Positions 35,510 to 47,870 of a stretch of DNA of 64,000 bases are shown here, in pieces. The stretch comes from Fasciolopsis buskii (Eukaryota > Platyhelminthes > Trematoda > Plagiorchiida > Fasciolidae). The DNA lies in assembly GCA_008360955.1 (NCBI GenBank), contig LUCM01006516.1, forward strand, positions 268,014-332,013. Reading direction: 5' to 3'. Each line of letters begins with the position of its first letter. Within the stretch, counting starts at the first letter, position 1. A model generated the notes under the pieces. That model was given only the letters and a program-made list of their open reading frames with translations, did no database searches and was not told the origin of the DNA. The position numbers and the translations under genes are program-made.

Positions 35510-37340
35510 GCTTACATAAACCATACCCACTGGCTCCTGACCATTTCTTGTTTCGAAAGGCACGGCCCCCTAGAGCGACATATAATCCTTGGTTACCAAG
35601 TGGAATTTAGTCAATCCCTAGTGCATCCATCTTTGTAGTTCGACCATTATTTAGGTCAGCAGCAGTTACTCCCTGTCCGTCCTATTAAATACCGGCTCAT
35701 TCTCCTTACTCACAGTGTGGACGATCCTACAAAATACCGGTTCATTCTGTTTACTCATAGCGCAGACGATCCACACACTAGACTAGCCAGCCCACCTATT
35801 TAAAAACGCATATATATGTCTATAAAAAAGAAAACCCAGATTCCTCAGTCACCGTCCGTATATTTTGAATTGTACTATGCGCCCTAGTAACTTCTTTCTC
35901 TGAGCTGCCTGTAAGATTGATCGCTTCTTAAGCTGCAGCTGGTAGCTAGGCCAGACTGCAGTCCGTCCTTTTTCTCTCTTCCAGCCCTTATAGTCCTGTT
36001 TGGATAGAAACATTTCCCCAATGCTCTGGCGATAATCCGATCCTAGAAAGACGATGTATCCCTTACCATACCATGCTTAAATTCCTTCCACGACACCTCG
36101 AGCACGTGGGCGTTACCACAGTAGTGCGGGGCGCAGTCATATCCACCGCTTTGGCCGGCGCACATCGGGCGGGCAGCTCGGCTGCAGCGGTGTGCGGGTG
36201 CAACTAGGTTGGCGGATTACATCTCCTGCGTTCACCCTCTAACGGTGTTTTCAGGTTGGGTGGCCAGCACTCGGTCAGCCCCATCCATTAGCACTGTTGT
36301 GGTAAACAGCACTGTAGCTCATAGTTCATGTGCACCACTTTGTACTGGCTTCCTCTTGCTCCTTCCCAAAATTCTTCTAACAAACCCATACAACACGGAC
36401 TCACGAATGGACAGCATGTTTATTGGCATCTGATATAAACTGACGTTCACAATGCATACTGACATCCGAAAACAGCTGAAGACCGTCGTTTTTCATTGAC
36501 CTCTATTCTCATCTGCGGAGTTTGGCAATATACCGATGCTCCTGGTAACAGTTCTTCACACGAGTCCACCAGACATTGACCCATTTGACTCCGGTTCTCC
36601 TTCTTTTCCAACGCCACGCTCATCTGTACACCAAGCTAAATTTATGAACGCAAAATTGCTCGAAACAAACCTCATGTATTAGTATTACGATGGCACAATA
36701 CCCATTCTTTGTCGCCGCTCTCCTTGCTTTATCGGTCTGTGCCTTCTGAATTTTTGAGTTTTATACTGCCTTTTTGATATCCAGTCCAGTTTTCGCTCAT
36801 CTCCATTCCGTTATCGCATCCATACGGATCCTCATCTCCACCCTATGACTCTCTTGACTATCGAGTACCCCCGGCCAACGGGCGCCGACAGCCATTGCCC
36901 TTCAGCCATATTTTGCGCCCGCGATACGCACCTTTGTTGCATTCAAACAATATAACTCGCAGTGTAGTACTGGAATGCAACCACAGAAAAATCTTTGCGA
37001 ACCATTACCTAGCTTTGAATTAAAGCCCCCTGCTCGGAAAACCACATTGCCTATTATGATCCTGTGAGCGAAACCACATTGCATTGTATGTTTCCGTTTT
37101 CCATGTCTTCATTGTGCCTTCCTGGCCTAATTTTGATGTCATCTTGCGCATGACTCTCGTATGTCGAGAGATATACAAAAACAAACGAACCTCCCAAATC
37201 ACTGGAGGTCGCTTTCACCTCCTGTCTCTTCGATTCACATTGTCCGTATTTCCTGTGCATCATCTATGTAAAAAATTGATCATGCCTTGCGCATGCATCT
37301 CGCAAATCGAGAAATATACATTATATTTATTCATTTATGA
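35510..37340 (+). mobile_element. R repeat, copy 3 (about 1.83 kb)
   Basis: Collinear with copy 2 from the TAAACCATACCCACTGG start to the 3-prime hairpin (TCTCG CAAAT CGAGA, 37298-37312) and AT-rich tail. The GC-rich core is at 36121-36225. This copy holds a second 3-prime-like unit at 37130-37190, with a longer hairpin (CTCTCG TATGT CGAGAG, 37154-37170), in a segment that copy 2 replaces with other sequence. No protein motif is present. Confidence 0.72.
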
Positions 37341-39779
37341 AAATATGGCTCTATATTTTCGGTTTATGCAGGAGCAGAAAATTCGCGTCACATTGTTTTT
37401 AGAATGAAATGATGACTATCAACCATACTCCTCACGTCGAACAAACACCATCGAGTTTCAAAAGAAAGTGTGATATATCACGTCACATGTAACATGTCAG
37501 GTTCGCCAACTATGGATCACATTGTGGGGACCAGCAATGGAAAAGCAAAAAAATTATCAAAAGAATTTCCCATTGTCATGTTTAATCATGAATGCGCAAT
37601 ACATTGCTTGTATGTTTCGCGAGAGCTTTAACCGGGATAATATCATGAATATGCTCCCGTAGACGTACCGAATTTTCGGTTGTTAATCAATTTTGGCTTT
37701 TCAGTTCTCCGTTTTAGTTTAAACAACGGCATGCTGTAATGTTTGCTATTATTCCCGTTAGAAAATGGCAGTTGTAATCCGCATAAAACGTTTTAAATTT
37801 TGTTTTATCCATGATGTCTTCTTAAGAAAAATATTGGTCTTCCGTTTCACAGCATACAAACAACAAAAATTTTCAACCAATTTATACATAGAAATTGCCT
37901 ATATATAAATATTTGAAAACTACTAATTATGCAGCAAGAATGTAGCCGTAAACACTTACCGGTGTTCACGCGTTCCCGTTTCTCAATTTCTTAAGAACCA
38001 GCGAAGAATCCCGGCGGACGTATACATGCATAAGGGCAAATTGATTTAAAATTTATTTCGAAGGCTCTAATTATAATCAGTGCATTACAGAGTATTTTCA
38101 TTAAACTGTTAACAATGTGTTTTGAACCTGTGCACCGATCGTCCACATCAAATGATTGTAGCGTTTATTTCTTTTTCAATCAACCTTAAAAACAATGGTG
38201 AAGACTGCACTTGATAAACAACGGTGCGCTGCACAATATCCACAGTATACTTTTTATGATGGTGCTTACTGGGAGGCTACTTAATGGGGTTTTTTGTACA
38301 CAGAAAACTGCCGTTGAGTGAAAGTTATTGGGATCCTCCAAAAATTCAGGCTAATTTTCGGGAAACAGGAGCTTCTCTAGATGCAAGATTATGAGTAATG
38401 GAATTTAGAATACTTCCAAAAAGTAGATGGTACAAGGCTGTTGGCAGTCAATGGCTTTGTTAAGAGAAATGGCACGACTGTCGCATAACATTTACGGAAA
38501 TTATTATTTAAGGACTAATATACCGTCGCTGATAATTTTGCCTAATTCAAATTGCTTTCTTATCATTTTCCGGGCCGGTTTATTTTTGCGAAGTGTCCAA
38601 TCGCTGAAGGTGAAAGTAAAAAATGTTGCTGCTTCATTAATGAAGACTCAATTTTAACCTGGACATTTTGAGGCGGAAGAAGTTTATTCGTTCGAATTCC
38701 ATGACACGTCAAGTTACGTGTTTTGTGCAGGTTAAACTTGAATTTTGAAAATAATACTTGATTATTACGCAGCACTACAGCAGACATCCGTCTCCTGGAT
38801 AATATGACTACAGTAGTAAATGAAAATATTGGCCTCAAAATTGGACGATCCAGGAAAGACCTAACAAATGACACCCAAGGGTAATTTCCCATGAAAGTCG
38901 AAAATTGGTACACGGACAACCATATGAGTATTTCGTAAATGAATCGCAAATTTGCAGAATAATACATGCATTCTGTATTTTTTGCGATCCTGAACAACAC
39001 TGCTTAAAGATTTGTTTTGAACCATTCACAACTGAACATTAGTAACTGGTGCGTCATTTTTAAAATAACTACACTTTTCACATAGCCCGCGACTTATTTT
39101 TGTCAACCAATGCCCATTGATGTTATGAGAAATGAGGAAATGGGCATAATACATTTTTATTGCGCATTTCTTGAATTTTTATATTCCTGTTTCATCTACT
39201 AATTAATCGGTGTTACGATGGATTGGATAAATAAGACCTACAAAAGTCTTATCATACTTAACACTGATTGCGTAGGATTTGTGCCGGCACATGCTATAAA
39301 TCGTCTCGCGTATGCATATCGTGTGCAGGATCAAGAACAATCGAACATACGACGACGCTTTTTTCTCCATGGTTTTTGTTAATCGTAAGCTTTGAATTTC
39401 ACAGGATAATTTAAGTTCCCTTACTTATATTTGGAAGTTTACGGCGACTTTGATAAGCTCGTGAGTGGTAATAATCCATGTAATTTAAAATTAATGGTCT
39501 CGGAAGAATTGGTAAAGGAATTTCAATTTCCACTCAGCGAATCTCATTATGTTCCTCCACTGATCCACGCTGCATGTCGGTAAACCGGAAAAACTTTAGG
39601 TGTCCCCCAGAAAACATAATGACACATTACAGTATGGCCTTATATGTTGCGCACCTCGAGCTGGTTGTCAGATTATCATAAGTGTGAACGGATACGAAAT
39701 TGTCATGCTGTGGAAGGAGACCCTAATTCGCTTGTTAAGGCTTATCCAAGTTCTCCACCTCACTGGACATAAATGAAAT
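37341..39779. other. No gene recognised
   Basis: AT-rich unique DNA with no repeat or retroelement motif. A 145-codon minus frame (38563-39000) is the longest frame. It is not protein-like in a way I can assign and has no clear splice context. Confidence 0.45.
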
Positions 39780-40280
39780 ATGATTAGGTTCACCCTTATT
39801 GCCATCTTAATTCTGCAATCACAACGCTGTTGGTCTAAAAGGGATGGTTCACACCTGATGGTACACAAATATATGGTAATAGCGTATTCTACTAGGTTTA
39901 GCAGTGCTTATCGAGTTAAATGCTCATCAGGGGCCACCGACAGCAGCCCTGCTGGTAAAATATCGCTGCAGGCAGAAAATCGACAAACAACGTCACTCAT
40001 AAGTGTTTCCCACTCCCATATCTTCGAGTGCACCTGCCGGCGGACATATGAGCCATTTCCGTTCTCAGGTCATGCCTCCGCTGATATAAACAATCATGAA
40101 CCTTACGGCCAGAGACTTGGAGTGTACCGTATACACCCACTGTGACAGTGCTAAGACTGGCTTTTCACTAAATGCTCCACCTTGGTTCACTGACATCTAC
40201 AGCCCAAATGATCCGGCCTGGTTATCTACAGCTGACTGTTCGTTCTATCCTAGTGGGTTACGAAAAGCAACGTTCTGAAA
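39780..40280 (+). CDS. Weak candidate: secreted protein fragment(s)
   Basis: A 121-codon frame begins with a typical signal peptide (MIRFTLIAILILQSQRCWS). A donor-like ATATATG|GTAATA falls inside it at about 39875. A second frame (40096-40278, ending TAG-free at a TGA) is Cys-containing and protein-like (APPWFTDIYSPNDPAWLST). The two are in different phases, so a single gene would need splicing that I cannot demonstrate. Both may be chance. Confidence 0.2.
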
Positions 40281-43200
40281 AAGTATAGCCTACGCTGATT
40301 GAAACCGGACCAGCTTCACATCCCTTCACGCGAACAAATCAAATCCGAGTATCCCGTCGTAACCTTTCACACAACAACCTTAAAATTCTCCAGAAACCCC
40401 TTTCACTTGCATCCGCCTGTTTCCATTTTGTACCCCAATTCAATAACAGTGTCAAACTTTTCACAGAGACAGCCAATAAAATCTTTGACATCTGCCCCTC
40501 AGAATCACTATTCTTCCCAATTGGCCACAGCTCCACCCAAAAGTTGAATTATCTAGGGAGACGCAGGAGGAACAACGCAAGCTTCCTGTATATTTCTGAC
40601 TCAAGAAAAGCTGAAATCCAATGCATCGACACCACATTCGCTACCCAACTGGCGAAGGGGAAAACAACCGATTAGTGTGGCTAAGCGCTCGACTGGTTTG
40701 TGGGAATAAAAAGCAAACAAAAACTTCGGCGAATGTCAAAAGCACCAATTATGTTTTCATCCGTCCTTTCACTTGTACTTCAACCATGTTTAGCTAGGGT
40801 GATCATATGATATTTGCATGTTTTTCTAGAGAACAGGTGCTCGCCCTTCTCTGCACCACTAAATTTACCACAGGGGTTGGTCTTGACGATCTGTCCTAAG
40901 CTATTATAGTTCATGCATTTAATTCTTAAATTAAGTCGCTATTAAACTAATCTATCCGTGACTTTTGGAGACCCGTCACCATTCTTCCAATTCCAAGATC
41001 TAGCAGTTATACCACTTTGACGTTACTCCATTGCCTTAAAACCTTCCGATCTTAAACTGAGAGGGCGTTCTTTAATTAACCGCATGTGTTCTTCTGTGTA
41101 CCATCCTGATGAACCAGTCCAGTTTGCCTATAAGTCCAGCAGGTCCACTTTGAGCCCTGTCGCCTCCTTCATTCACCACCCTTGTAAGCCTTTGAACACA
41201 TCAAAGAAATCCCTCCGTTGAGCGTCTCTAGATTGTTCTTCGGTATTTGATTTGATCTCACGGCCTCCTCTAATAAATAAACTGCAAACAGTGCTAGTTT
41301 CTCGGCATTCTAGGGCATGCGCAAAGCAAGATCAATTTTTTAGAAGTATGGCAATTTGGAGACACGGTAAACGAAAACCGGATATGAAGATGCAACGTGC
41401 CTGTGCTCCCATGATCAGAACCTGCAATGTGATGTGCTAGGCACGAGTTTTTGAGCTTTAAATGAAATCTAGATAATCCTCCACCAACACCTTTTGGGTC
41501 TAATTATCAGTCGCGCACTGCGACTGTCCATGTTTAAATATATCAAAGGTGCGTATCGTGGGCGTAAAACGTAGTTATAAAACACTTACGGAGGTTGCCA
41601 TGTGGCCGGGTTTCTTGAAAATCAAGGGGGTTATTTGGTGAAAATGGACATCAATATGTACATCGTAACGAGATGAAGATGAGTCAGAACCATTCTGGTT
41701 GGAGAGTAGTAACTAACAACATTATATATTCAGCGTAATGCTGAAGATGAAGCGGCGGGACTCCTTCAAGGGGGAATCAGCTACTTGATGCAAATTTACT
41801 TAGAAACTGAGCAGCTGTATTTTACATTTCCGAATCTATGAATGAGCAGTGATACTTGGTTGTTCCGGCCAACAGAAAAATTTATCACATGCGATCCAGA
41901 CAGTGACCGAAATGCAACAGAACGCACAATGTTATATCACTCTCTAAAAGTCACCAGTTCTGTTTGCAAGACGCTAATCCCATGGAGACAAATCTCACAC
42001 CTCTCCAATTTCCTAGACCATAAGTTGTATGCGACGGGCGGAATTACTGACGTAACGTGATTTCATCCAGAAAACAGAAATGAACGATTCTGCAGTGAGG
42101 CGCAGCTGTGGGCAATAAAGTGTGGAGATTCTACTTGGCTCGAGGATAAACAGATCTAAACTTGACTGTCCAATCACTCTGAGGATCAGTGTGACGTGAC
42201 ATCCGATATCCGACAGTTGATTGAGAGCACTGAACGCTGAAGATATCGACAGTTCCTTCACACTGACTGAAGTGAGAATGCTTCGCAACGGGCGATTCTA
42301 TATCTGGGCGCCAAGAATCGTACCAAAAAACAAATTGGTCTTAATCAAGTCAACAATAAGCATACCATCATTTGACCTAGGAAGCGCTCTTCCCGAGGAA
42401 ACGAATGTGTATCCTTCGAATCCTTCAGGTGCATTTATGTTACTGAAGTACAGAAATGGGTGAAGTCATACACAGAATACCTGAGAAGCAAGAAGGCAGG
42501 AATAAGCCTTATGATCCTAGATTACTCAATTTTATTTCAACGCAATGGAGTTACTAAGAACACAATAGCTTTTTAAGCAGCATGTTCTATAGTGAGGTCC
42601 GCAATCAGATTCGTATTTTCCTTGTGCGGCTGCTGTAGTTGACCTGCTTGCGCTGCTTCAGGAAAACAAGGGCATGGACTGTTTCTATGAAGTAATGTGA
42701 GTTTCAGTAATCAGTCCTTTGGGCTCACGACGCAAAGACTGATAGGACTTATAAAGGGGAACACATCCAGACCACATCACAAACACGACCGAGAAAAACA
42801 GATCAATAAATAATTAGGTGAATGTGACAAGTCCATTTCTCGGACGGTTGTGTGAGACTTTTATGGAATTTTGTTTTTAGGTGCAATCCTTCAGAAGATT
42901 TTAAATGGGGGTTATTCTGTTATTATCCGGGATCCGTTCTTGTGTTTCGGCTGTCAAAGGACGCAGGCAAAACTTTGAAACCGGTTTTTTGTGAATAGTG
43001 CAGTTGCGGCGGTTGATAGAATGATCGAATGCCGAATTTAGCGGAATTGTGTCTAGCTTCAGTCACTTGTAGCGATTCCGTTTTCGCTAGCCCAGGCGAC
43101 GTATAAAATAATCGCCTGAAGTAATGTAATGATTGGCTTTGGGAAGTGATGAGAGCAGCACTTGAGCAACTCTTGTTAATGTTAGATGCAAATTGAAAAT

Positions 43201-45039
43201 CATACCGTTGTTTAAACCGTAAGACGTGCAATGAGCTAACCATTATACAGACCAAAACATCTCAGCGTAAATGCTTTTAATCGAAAACTGGCCTAGATAT
43301 TCCGGCAAGCACGGAATGTGTATGAAGGGTACTGGGCAGCGAAACTAAAACCGTCGACATCAGAGAAAAATTTTGCATGAAGCTATTTTCAGCGGCATAC
43401 AATAAAGCCGTAAAAATAGCGTAACTGCTGAGCACATGCGGAGATTGTCGACAAGATTGCGAAAGCGTTTTTCATCATTTTGGCCATAATTTAGGTGACA
43501 AGCATGAGAAATTTTCTTGCCAAATAAGATCTCAGCGTTTTAAACTTAGAAAGCTTTGGGAATTGCACAAATGATCCAAGAAACTTAAGCACGAGGCGAT
43601 TGGTCCGTGCCAGACACACCTTGTGGTCTGAATCAGCAAAAACACCCACTTACTCTAGATGCAAACTACGGGAAGTGTTTCATTAGACCACACAAATCCT
43701 GCTTTCTATAGGAGAGCGTCATCATCAAATTGACCTAACGTACAGGCCCATCTTATGAAATCAGCAAAACCCCAATGTATATATTCCTTGAATAAGTTAA
43801 TATCTTGGGCTAGTGGATGACCTATGGGAAACTTTGTCGGGGAATGGAAATAAAAAACGAAAAATCATTGCTCCTATATTTGCCTTCATGGCTCCCATGT
43901 GCATGCTCACATAACCGTCAAGAACTCCTTTCAGAAAGCTGTTACCTTGAATAAATCCTGGGTGTCACATGGTCTAATGTAGCTACGCGCAGCCGGCGTT
44001 GCAATCACACTGAGCAAACTAGCTGGCTTTACCCAGCTTAGCTTTTCGGCCAGAGGCAAGACCCCGAAAAACTGGATTCATTGTACCCATTTGTTTTGTC
44101 ATTTTGCGTGAAAGCCACCCACAAAACTAATCCTTAGGATGCATCAACAATCACGCAGTCCAGAAGAAACCGCCGAATTGAATAAAAATGTAACAAATCT
44201 CTTGTAGTATGTGTTTATTGACGGTGATGTATATATTGCTAGCACAGTGTCGGGAGACATAATGGTAGTGGAAGCCGGAAAATCTAGCACTACATGGCCA
44301 CGCCCGCACAAATTCTAATGGTGACTGATTGATTGGCGTCTTTACAATCATGCGGTTGTAGAATTTCAAGACTGCCTACAAGTTTCTGGGATTACTTTAA
44401 AACACTCGTCCTGTCTACGCCCGGCCACCTTCACACCATGGTTGTGTGGCTCACTATTGTCGTATAGGTATTAGGCGATTAGGTTGGTGCCGAAAATCAT
44501 CTGCCAACTCAGAGAATTACCTAATAAATCTGTGGTATGCGTAGTGGTATTGCTATAAACTCGTCAAGCAATAACGAAGCTTCATATATCACTAAAGCAA
44601 CGCCATTTTCGAAGGAAACGGTAGCACCTTTTTACTTTATAAACATTTGTTAACTGTTATTCTGTGGCAGAGAAACACTTGACATAGGTTATTAGCACCG
44701 TGATGAGCGTTAGATATGAATCGACGGACAACGTGCAATCGTGCTTAACAGGCAGACCAATGACGGTGATGCCCTGCTGTGGAGAGCACCCTAACGGGGT
44801 TGGTCCAAAGACGCAAAGCGAATCAGAATTAGTAAGATGCGCAAGGATACTGGTCACTGTTCTAGTCAAAAACTGTCTCAGTGCTCACCAACGCTAAACC
44901 GTAGCTACTACTCCGATTACTTGGGCCCGGCCGAAGTACCCTAATGCGTCGATGACGTCTGTGGATGGAGCAGAATGGTCTCTATGTTGATGCCCCCAGG
45001 TTAAGAGGCACCGCTAGCAGGGAGCATACAAGCAAATCT
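40281..45039. other. No gene recognised
   Basis: A phase open from about 40276 to 40605 lacks a start and is followed by noise. Frames at 41842-42060 and 42221-42463 are mildly protein-like but unidentifiable. No RTE, CR1 or R repeat motif occurs here. Minus-strand frames at 44657-45301 lie antisense to the start of the transposase-like gene. Confidence 0.4.
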
Positions 45040-46751
45040 TCGGCATCCTCCGCAACCGTTAAATAGGACGTTGCTGCGTCAAATGCGACAACAACTGGCA
45101 AGTCTGCTTCCACCTTCTTTATAAGCCTGCAAAATCCACAGCACCGTATACCAGAAGTACTGCGTGCCACCTGTGTGAGGCTCCATGTGCTAGCGACGTG
45201 CACCAGTTGCGTTTTGAGTGAACTACGTGACACTCTTCCAAGAATTCTGAATGACTTTGGGCAACTAATGAGCCCTCCGAGAAAGAAAAAATGGAGGACA
45301 TTTCAGCAGGTTTCTACCGTCACACTGAAATCAGAGCTGGGCTATGCCAATTATCGAAGAATCCAGAAGTAAACCAAACCATCGTGACTGGAATTCAGCT
45401 GCATATAGATAGACTGCACCTTTTCGGCCGATCTAATATGCGACTATGGACCATTCTTTCCAGGTTAGTACATCCGTTGGTTTCACCGCCAATTCTTGAG
45501 AGTATGTATTGAGGTCGGCAACAACCTGCGGATGTGCTTGAATTCCTAGCTGATTCGACTAGGGAACTCGCAACAATTAGAAGCGAAAGATTTCAATTCA
45601 ATAGTTCACAAGACATCACAAAATTCAGCGGATGGCACTTATTTGTAACTATCCTGTTCGGTTTTTCGTGAAGATAAAAAGGTTGCACTTCCGGTACCAT
45701 AGCCATGACAAGTGTATACAGCAGGGCGTGTGCCACAAACACAAGGCAACGCTGCTTTCGGTAAGCAAACCCTGTTAACAAACACAACTTCCCGTCGAAA
45801 ACCGCAAGTTTTGTTCCTGTTCTATCAACTGGACACTGATAAAGTAAAAGATTTCCCAATAGAATACATGCATTGTTTATGCTTGTGTGTAGTCAGATTA
45901 TCATTCCTATGGAGTGATTCATTAGTTAGCAATGGAGCACATTTCCATTTGCAGCAAGATGCAAATATAAGTAGTCTCATTGAAGAATTACGATCACATT
46001 TACCAAGTTAATTCCGTCACGGGTGGAACGAATGCCGCCCACGGAAAACGACGGAATTCCGACATTGTTTAGTGTGCTTCGGTATAGCTGACCTAGAGCA
46101 AAACATTCTCCATCAAATTAACCTGCACTTCTTAAATTCACTAATAACTGCTCATTTTTTATCACTTGCGTCTGAACTGTTTACTATAAACATTTTCGTA
46201 AATCACTATATGGACTTGAGAAAATGTCAGTGAATGTGCATTGATGATATGAGGAACCTTTGTCCATCGGACACTTTCAATGCTTTTTCCTCTGAGTCTT
46301 GTTTGTTTAAAATCAAGTAATTGATAAAAGGTAACAAACACAGAGTCACAATTAGTGTGGCGTCGCACTGAGACGAGAAGTTCAAGTTTGTGGTTAGATA
46401 GTTGTTCACAGTCCTTTGTAAGTAAAGGTAAGTTAGTTTGTAAAGGCTGCACCATAGCCACAAGTTTTCCAAATTCTTTTGTAATAATAAGCAAACTACT
46501 AGAGATAGTAAAACAGAACAGAATGAACTTGGCGTTAGTAACTTAGGATTCTCTTGTTTGACCCACATTAATAATGTGTTTCATGAACCCTTGCCTTCAG
46601 CGCAGGTGAATATATTTTCTGCTAAATGTTCCTCAGAACAAACAGTTTATTGCAGTCCTGAGGAAATCCATTGCGATTGCTTTGGCGTCACTCATGATGA
46701 TGGTCACTATATTGTTCCACTTTCACAATCCATATCTATTTCATCACTGTG
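45040..46751 (+). pseudogene. Decayed transposase-like gene of the FPIEYMH family
   Basis: Motifs appear in the order of a roughly 500-600 residue transposase-like family found in many animal genomes (often unnamed; I link it, tentatively, to CACTA/En-Spm-type transposons). LSELRDTLPRIL is near 45215, and DISAGFYRHTEIRAGLC at about 45295. IQLHIDRLHLFGRSNM, at about 45390-45440, corresponds to the family IDGLPLF segment. Then come a PADVLEFLADSTRELATI stretch (45525-45580) and KVKDFPIEYMHCLCLCVV (45841-45895). RKTTEFRHCLVCFG (about 46036) stands where the family has RWKATEFRxFLLYxG. DTFNAFSSES follows (about 46270; family FSAFxFEN), then a C-terminal block EEIHCDCFGVTHDDGHYIVP near 46660-46720. 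Two frameshifts and at least five stops show it is dead. Confidence 0.62.
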
Positions 46752-47254
46752 ATCACTGCACCCCAGTTTTGATAAATATACCTTAAAAAACATCTCTTCA
46801 CAAGGAGATTCACCACCTAGGAGGTATGCCCGTGACCCATAAACATCAGGTGGCATGTCTACTACATTTGGGTTATTTTTACATTAACAGGTCTCGTTAA
46901 ACCAGGAGTATCAACCGCATTGAGAGATGAACGAAATTCCCTGGCGTTTGCTCATCGTAAATGACATTCGCTATTAAAATACTTGTTTCATCTGACTACA
47001 GTGAAATCATAGACCGTCAGGTTTTCATGGGCGTGGATGGAGGCAGCCTGATGTACCGTTACATTCTCCTAAACGTCAAAGCAAATTATGGATATGACTT
47101 GTGCTCCAGTTTATTCCGTTTTGCATCTAGTTTCCAGATTGCAAACGAACCCCACGAAGTCTATGATAATGACAGATGCAATCGGGCTATGGGATGGCCA
47201 TCGTACCTTGTGTCGATTACGTCATTGTTTATAAATTGTTAGTATAAGAGATGG
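46752..47254. other. Spacer between the transposase-like and DUF4806-like remnants
   Basis: A 93-codon plus frame (46961-47242) has no motif that I recognise. It could be the N-terminal part of the downstream gene. Confidence 0.35.
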
Positions 47255-47870
47255 TGCACGATGTGCACGCAAACATTATGCGTCAGTTTAGCGCTATGAA
47301 GCAGCAGCAGGATCGGTTAAAGCGCTTCATTCACCACGGAAAACTGCCCACTAATTTCCCGTTGTCAACAGTGCACGTTCTGTGGCAACTGGATCAGACA
47401 GTTTTATACGGTGAAAAACGCCGACAGCTGGTAAGCATTGTTTTGCCACTAGAAATGATGGGAATTCATCTTCACAACTGTCTACACCGGCACCGCTCCG
47501 CGTTAAATGCGGCAAGTCCTGACTAGATTACTAGCTAGAGACGTAACCCACGAGGTAAGTTACTCTAGAGTACACAACAAAACAGCGTCTAAAAATCAAA
47601 GTGGATAAGACGATCATTAGTAAGCCGTTATTGTGTCTACTCGAACCTAAGAAAACAATGTAGATGCTATGCTGCGACAGGAACACTTCCAAAATGCTAC
47701 TGCGTCAGCCAGAGACGGTACTATTGTCGCATGGTTGCGGGAAACGAAAAGAAATGTTCGGAGGTTATCATCAACGGTAATACACATCAGTCATAAACGG
47801 GCAGTGTAACTTTGTTACAGGACGCTACTAAGGAAACAAAGCAGGTGGATTTGGAAGCCGTTGAGCGGTA
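47255..47870 (+). pseudogene. DUF4806-like remnant
   Basis: It begins with a coiled stretch (MRQFSAMKQQQDRLKRFI). LPTNFPLSTVHVLWQLD follows, then RRQLVSIVLPLEMMG, where DUF4806 proteins have LP-xPLxTxxEL then a LVxxLxxxGG block. After a frameshift, LLARDVTHEVSYSRVHNK is in the place of the LLTxxLAxxxxWxG segment, and QNATASARD closes the region. In insects and other animals, DUF4806 genes often sit beside the FPIEYMH transposase-like gene, as here. An alternative reading is three spliced exons of a host gene. CTG|GTAAGC at 47431 is a good donor, exons would start at 47686 and 47821, phases agree, and a TAA lies at 47868. The DUF4806-like sequence inside the supposed introns argues for a decayed intronless gene. 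Confidence 0.45.

Noticed and set aside
38563..39000. 145-codon minus-strand frame
   Set aside because: No domain, no coding-like bias and no flanking exon. It sits in AT-rich unique DNA and is likely a chance ORF.
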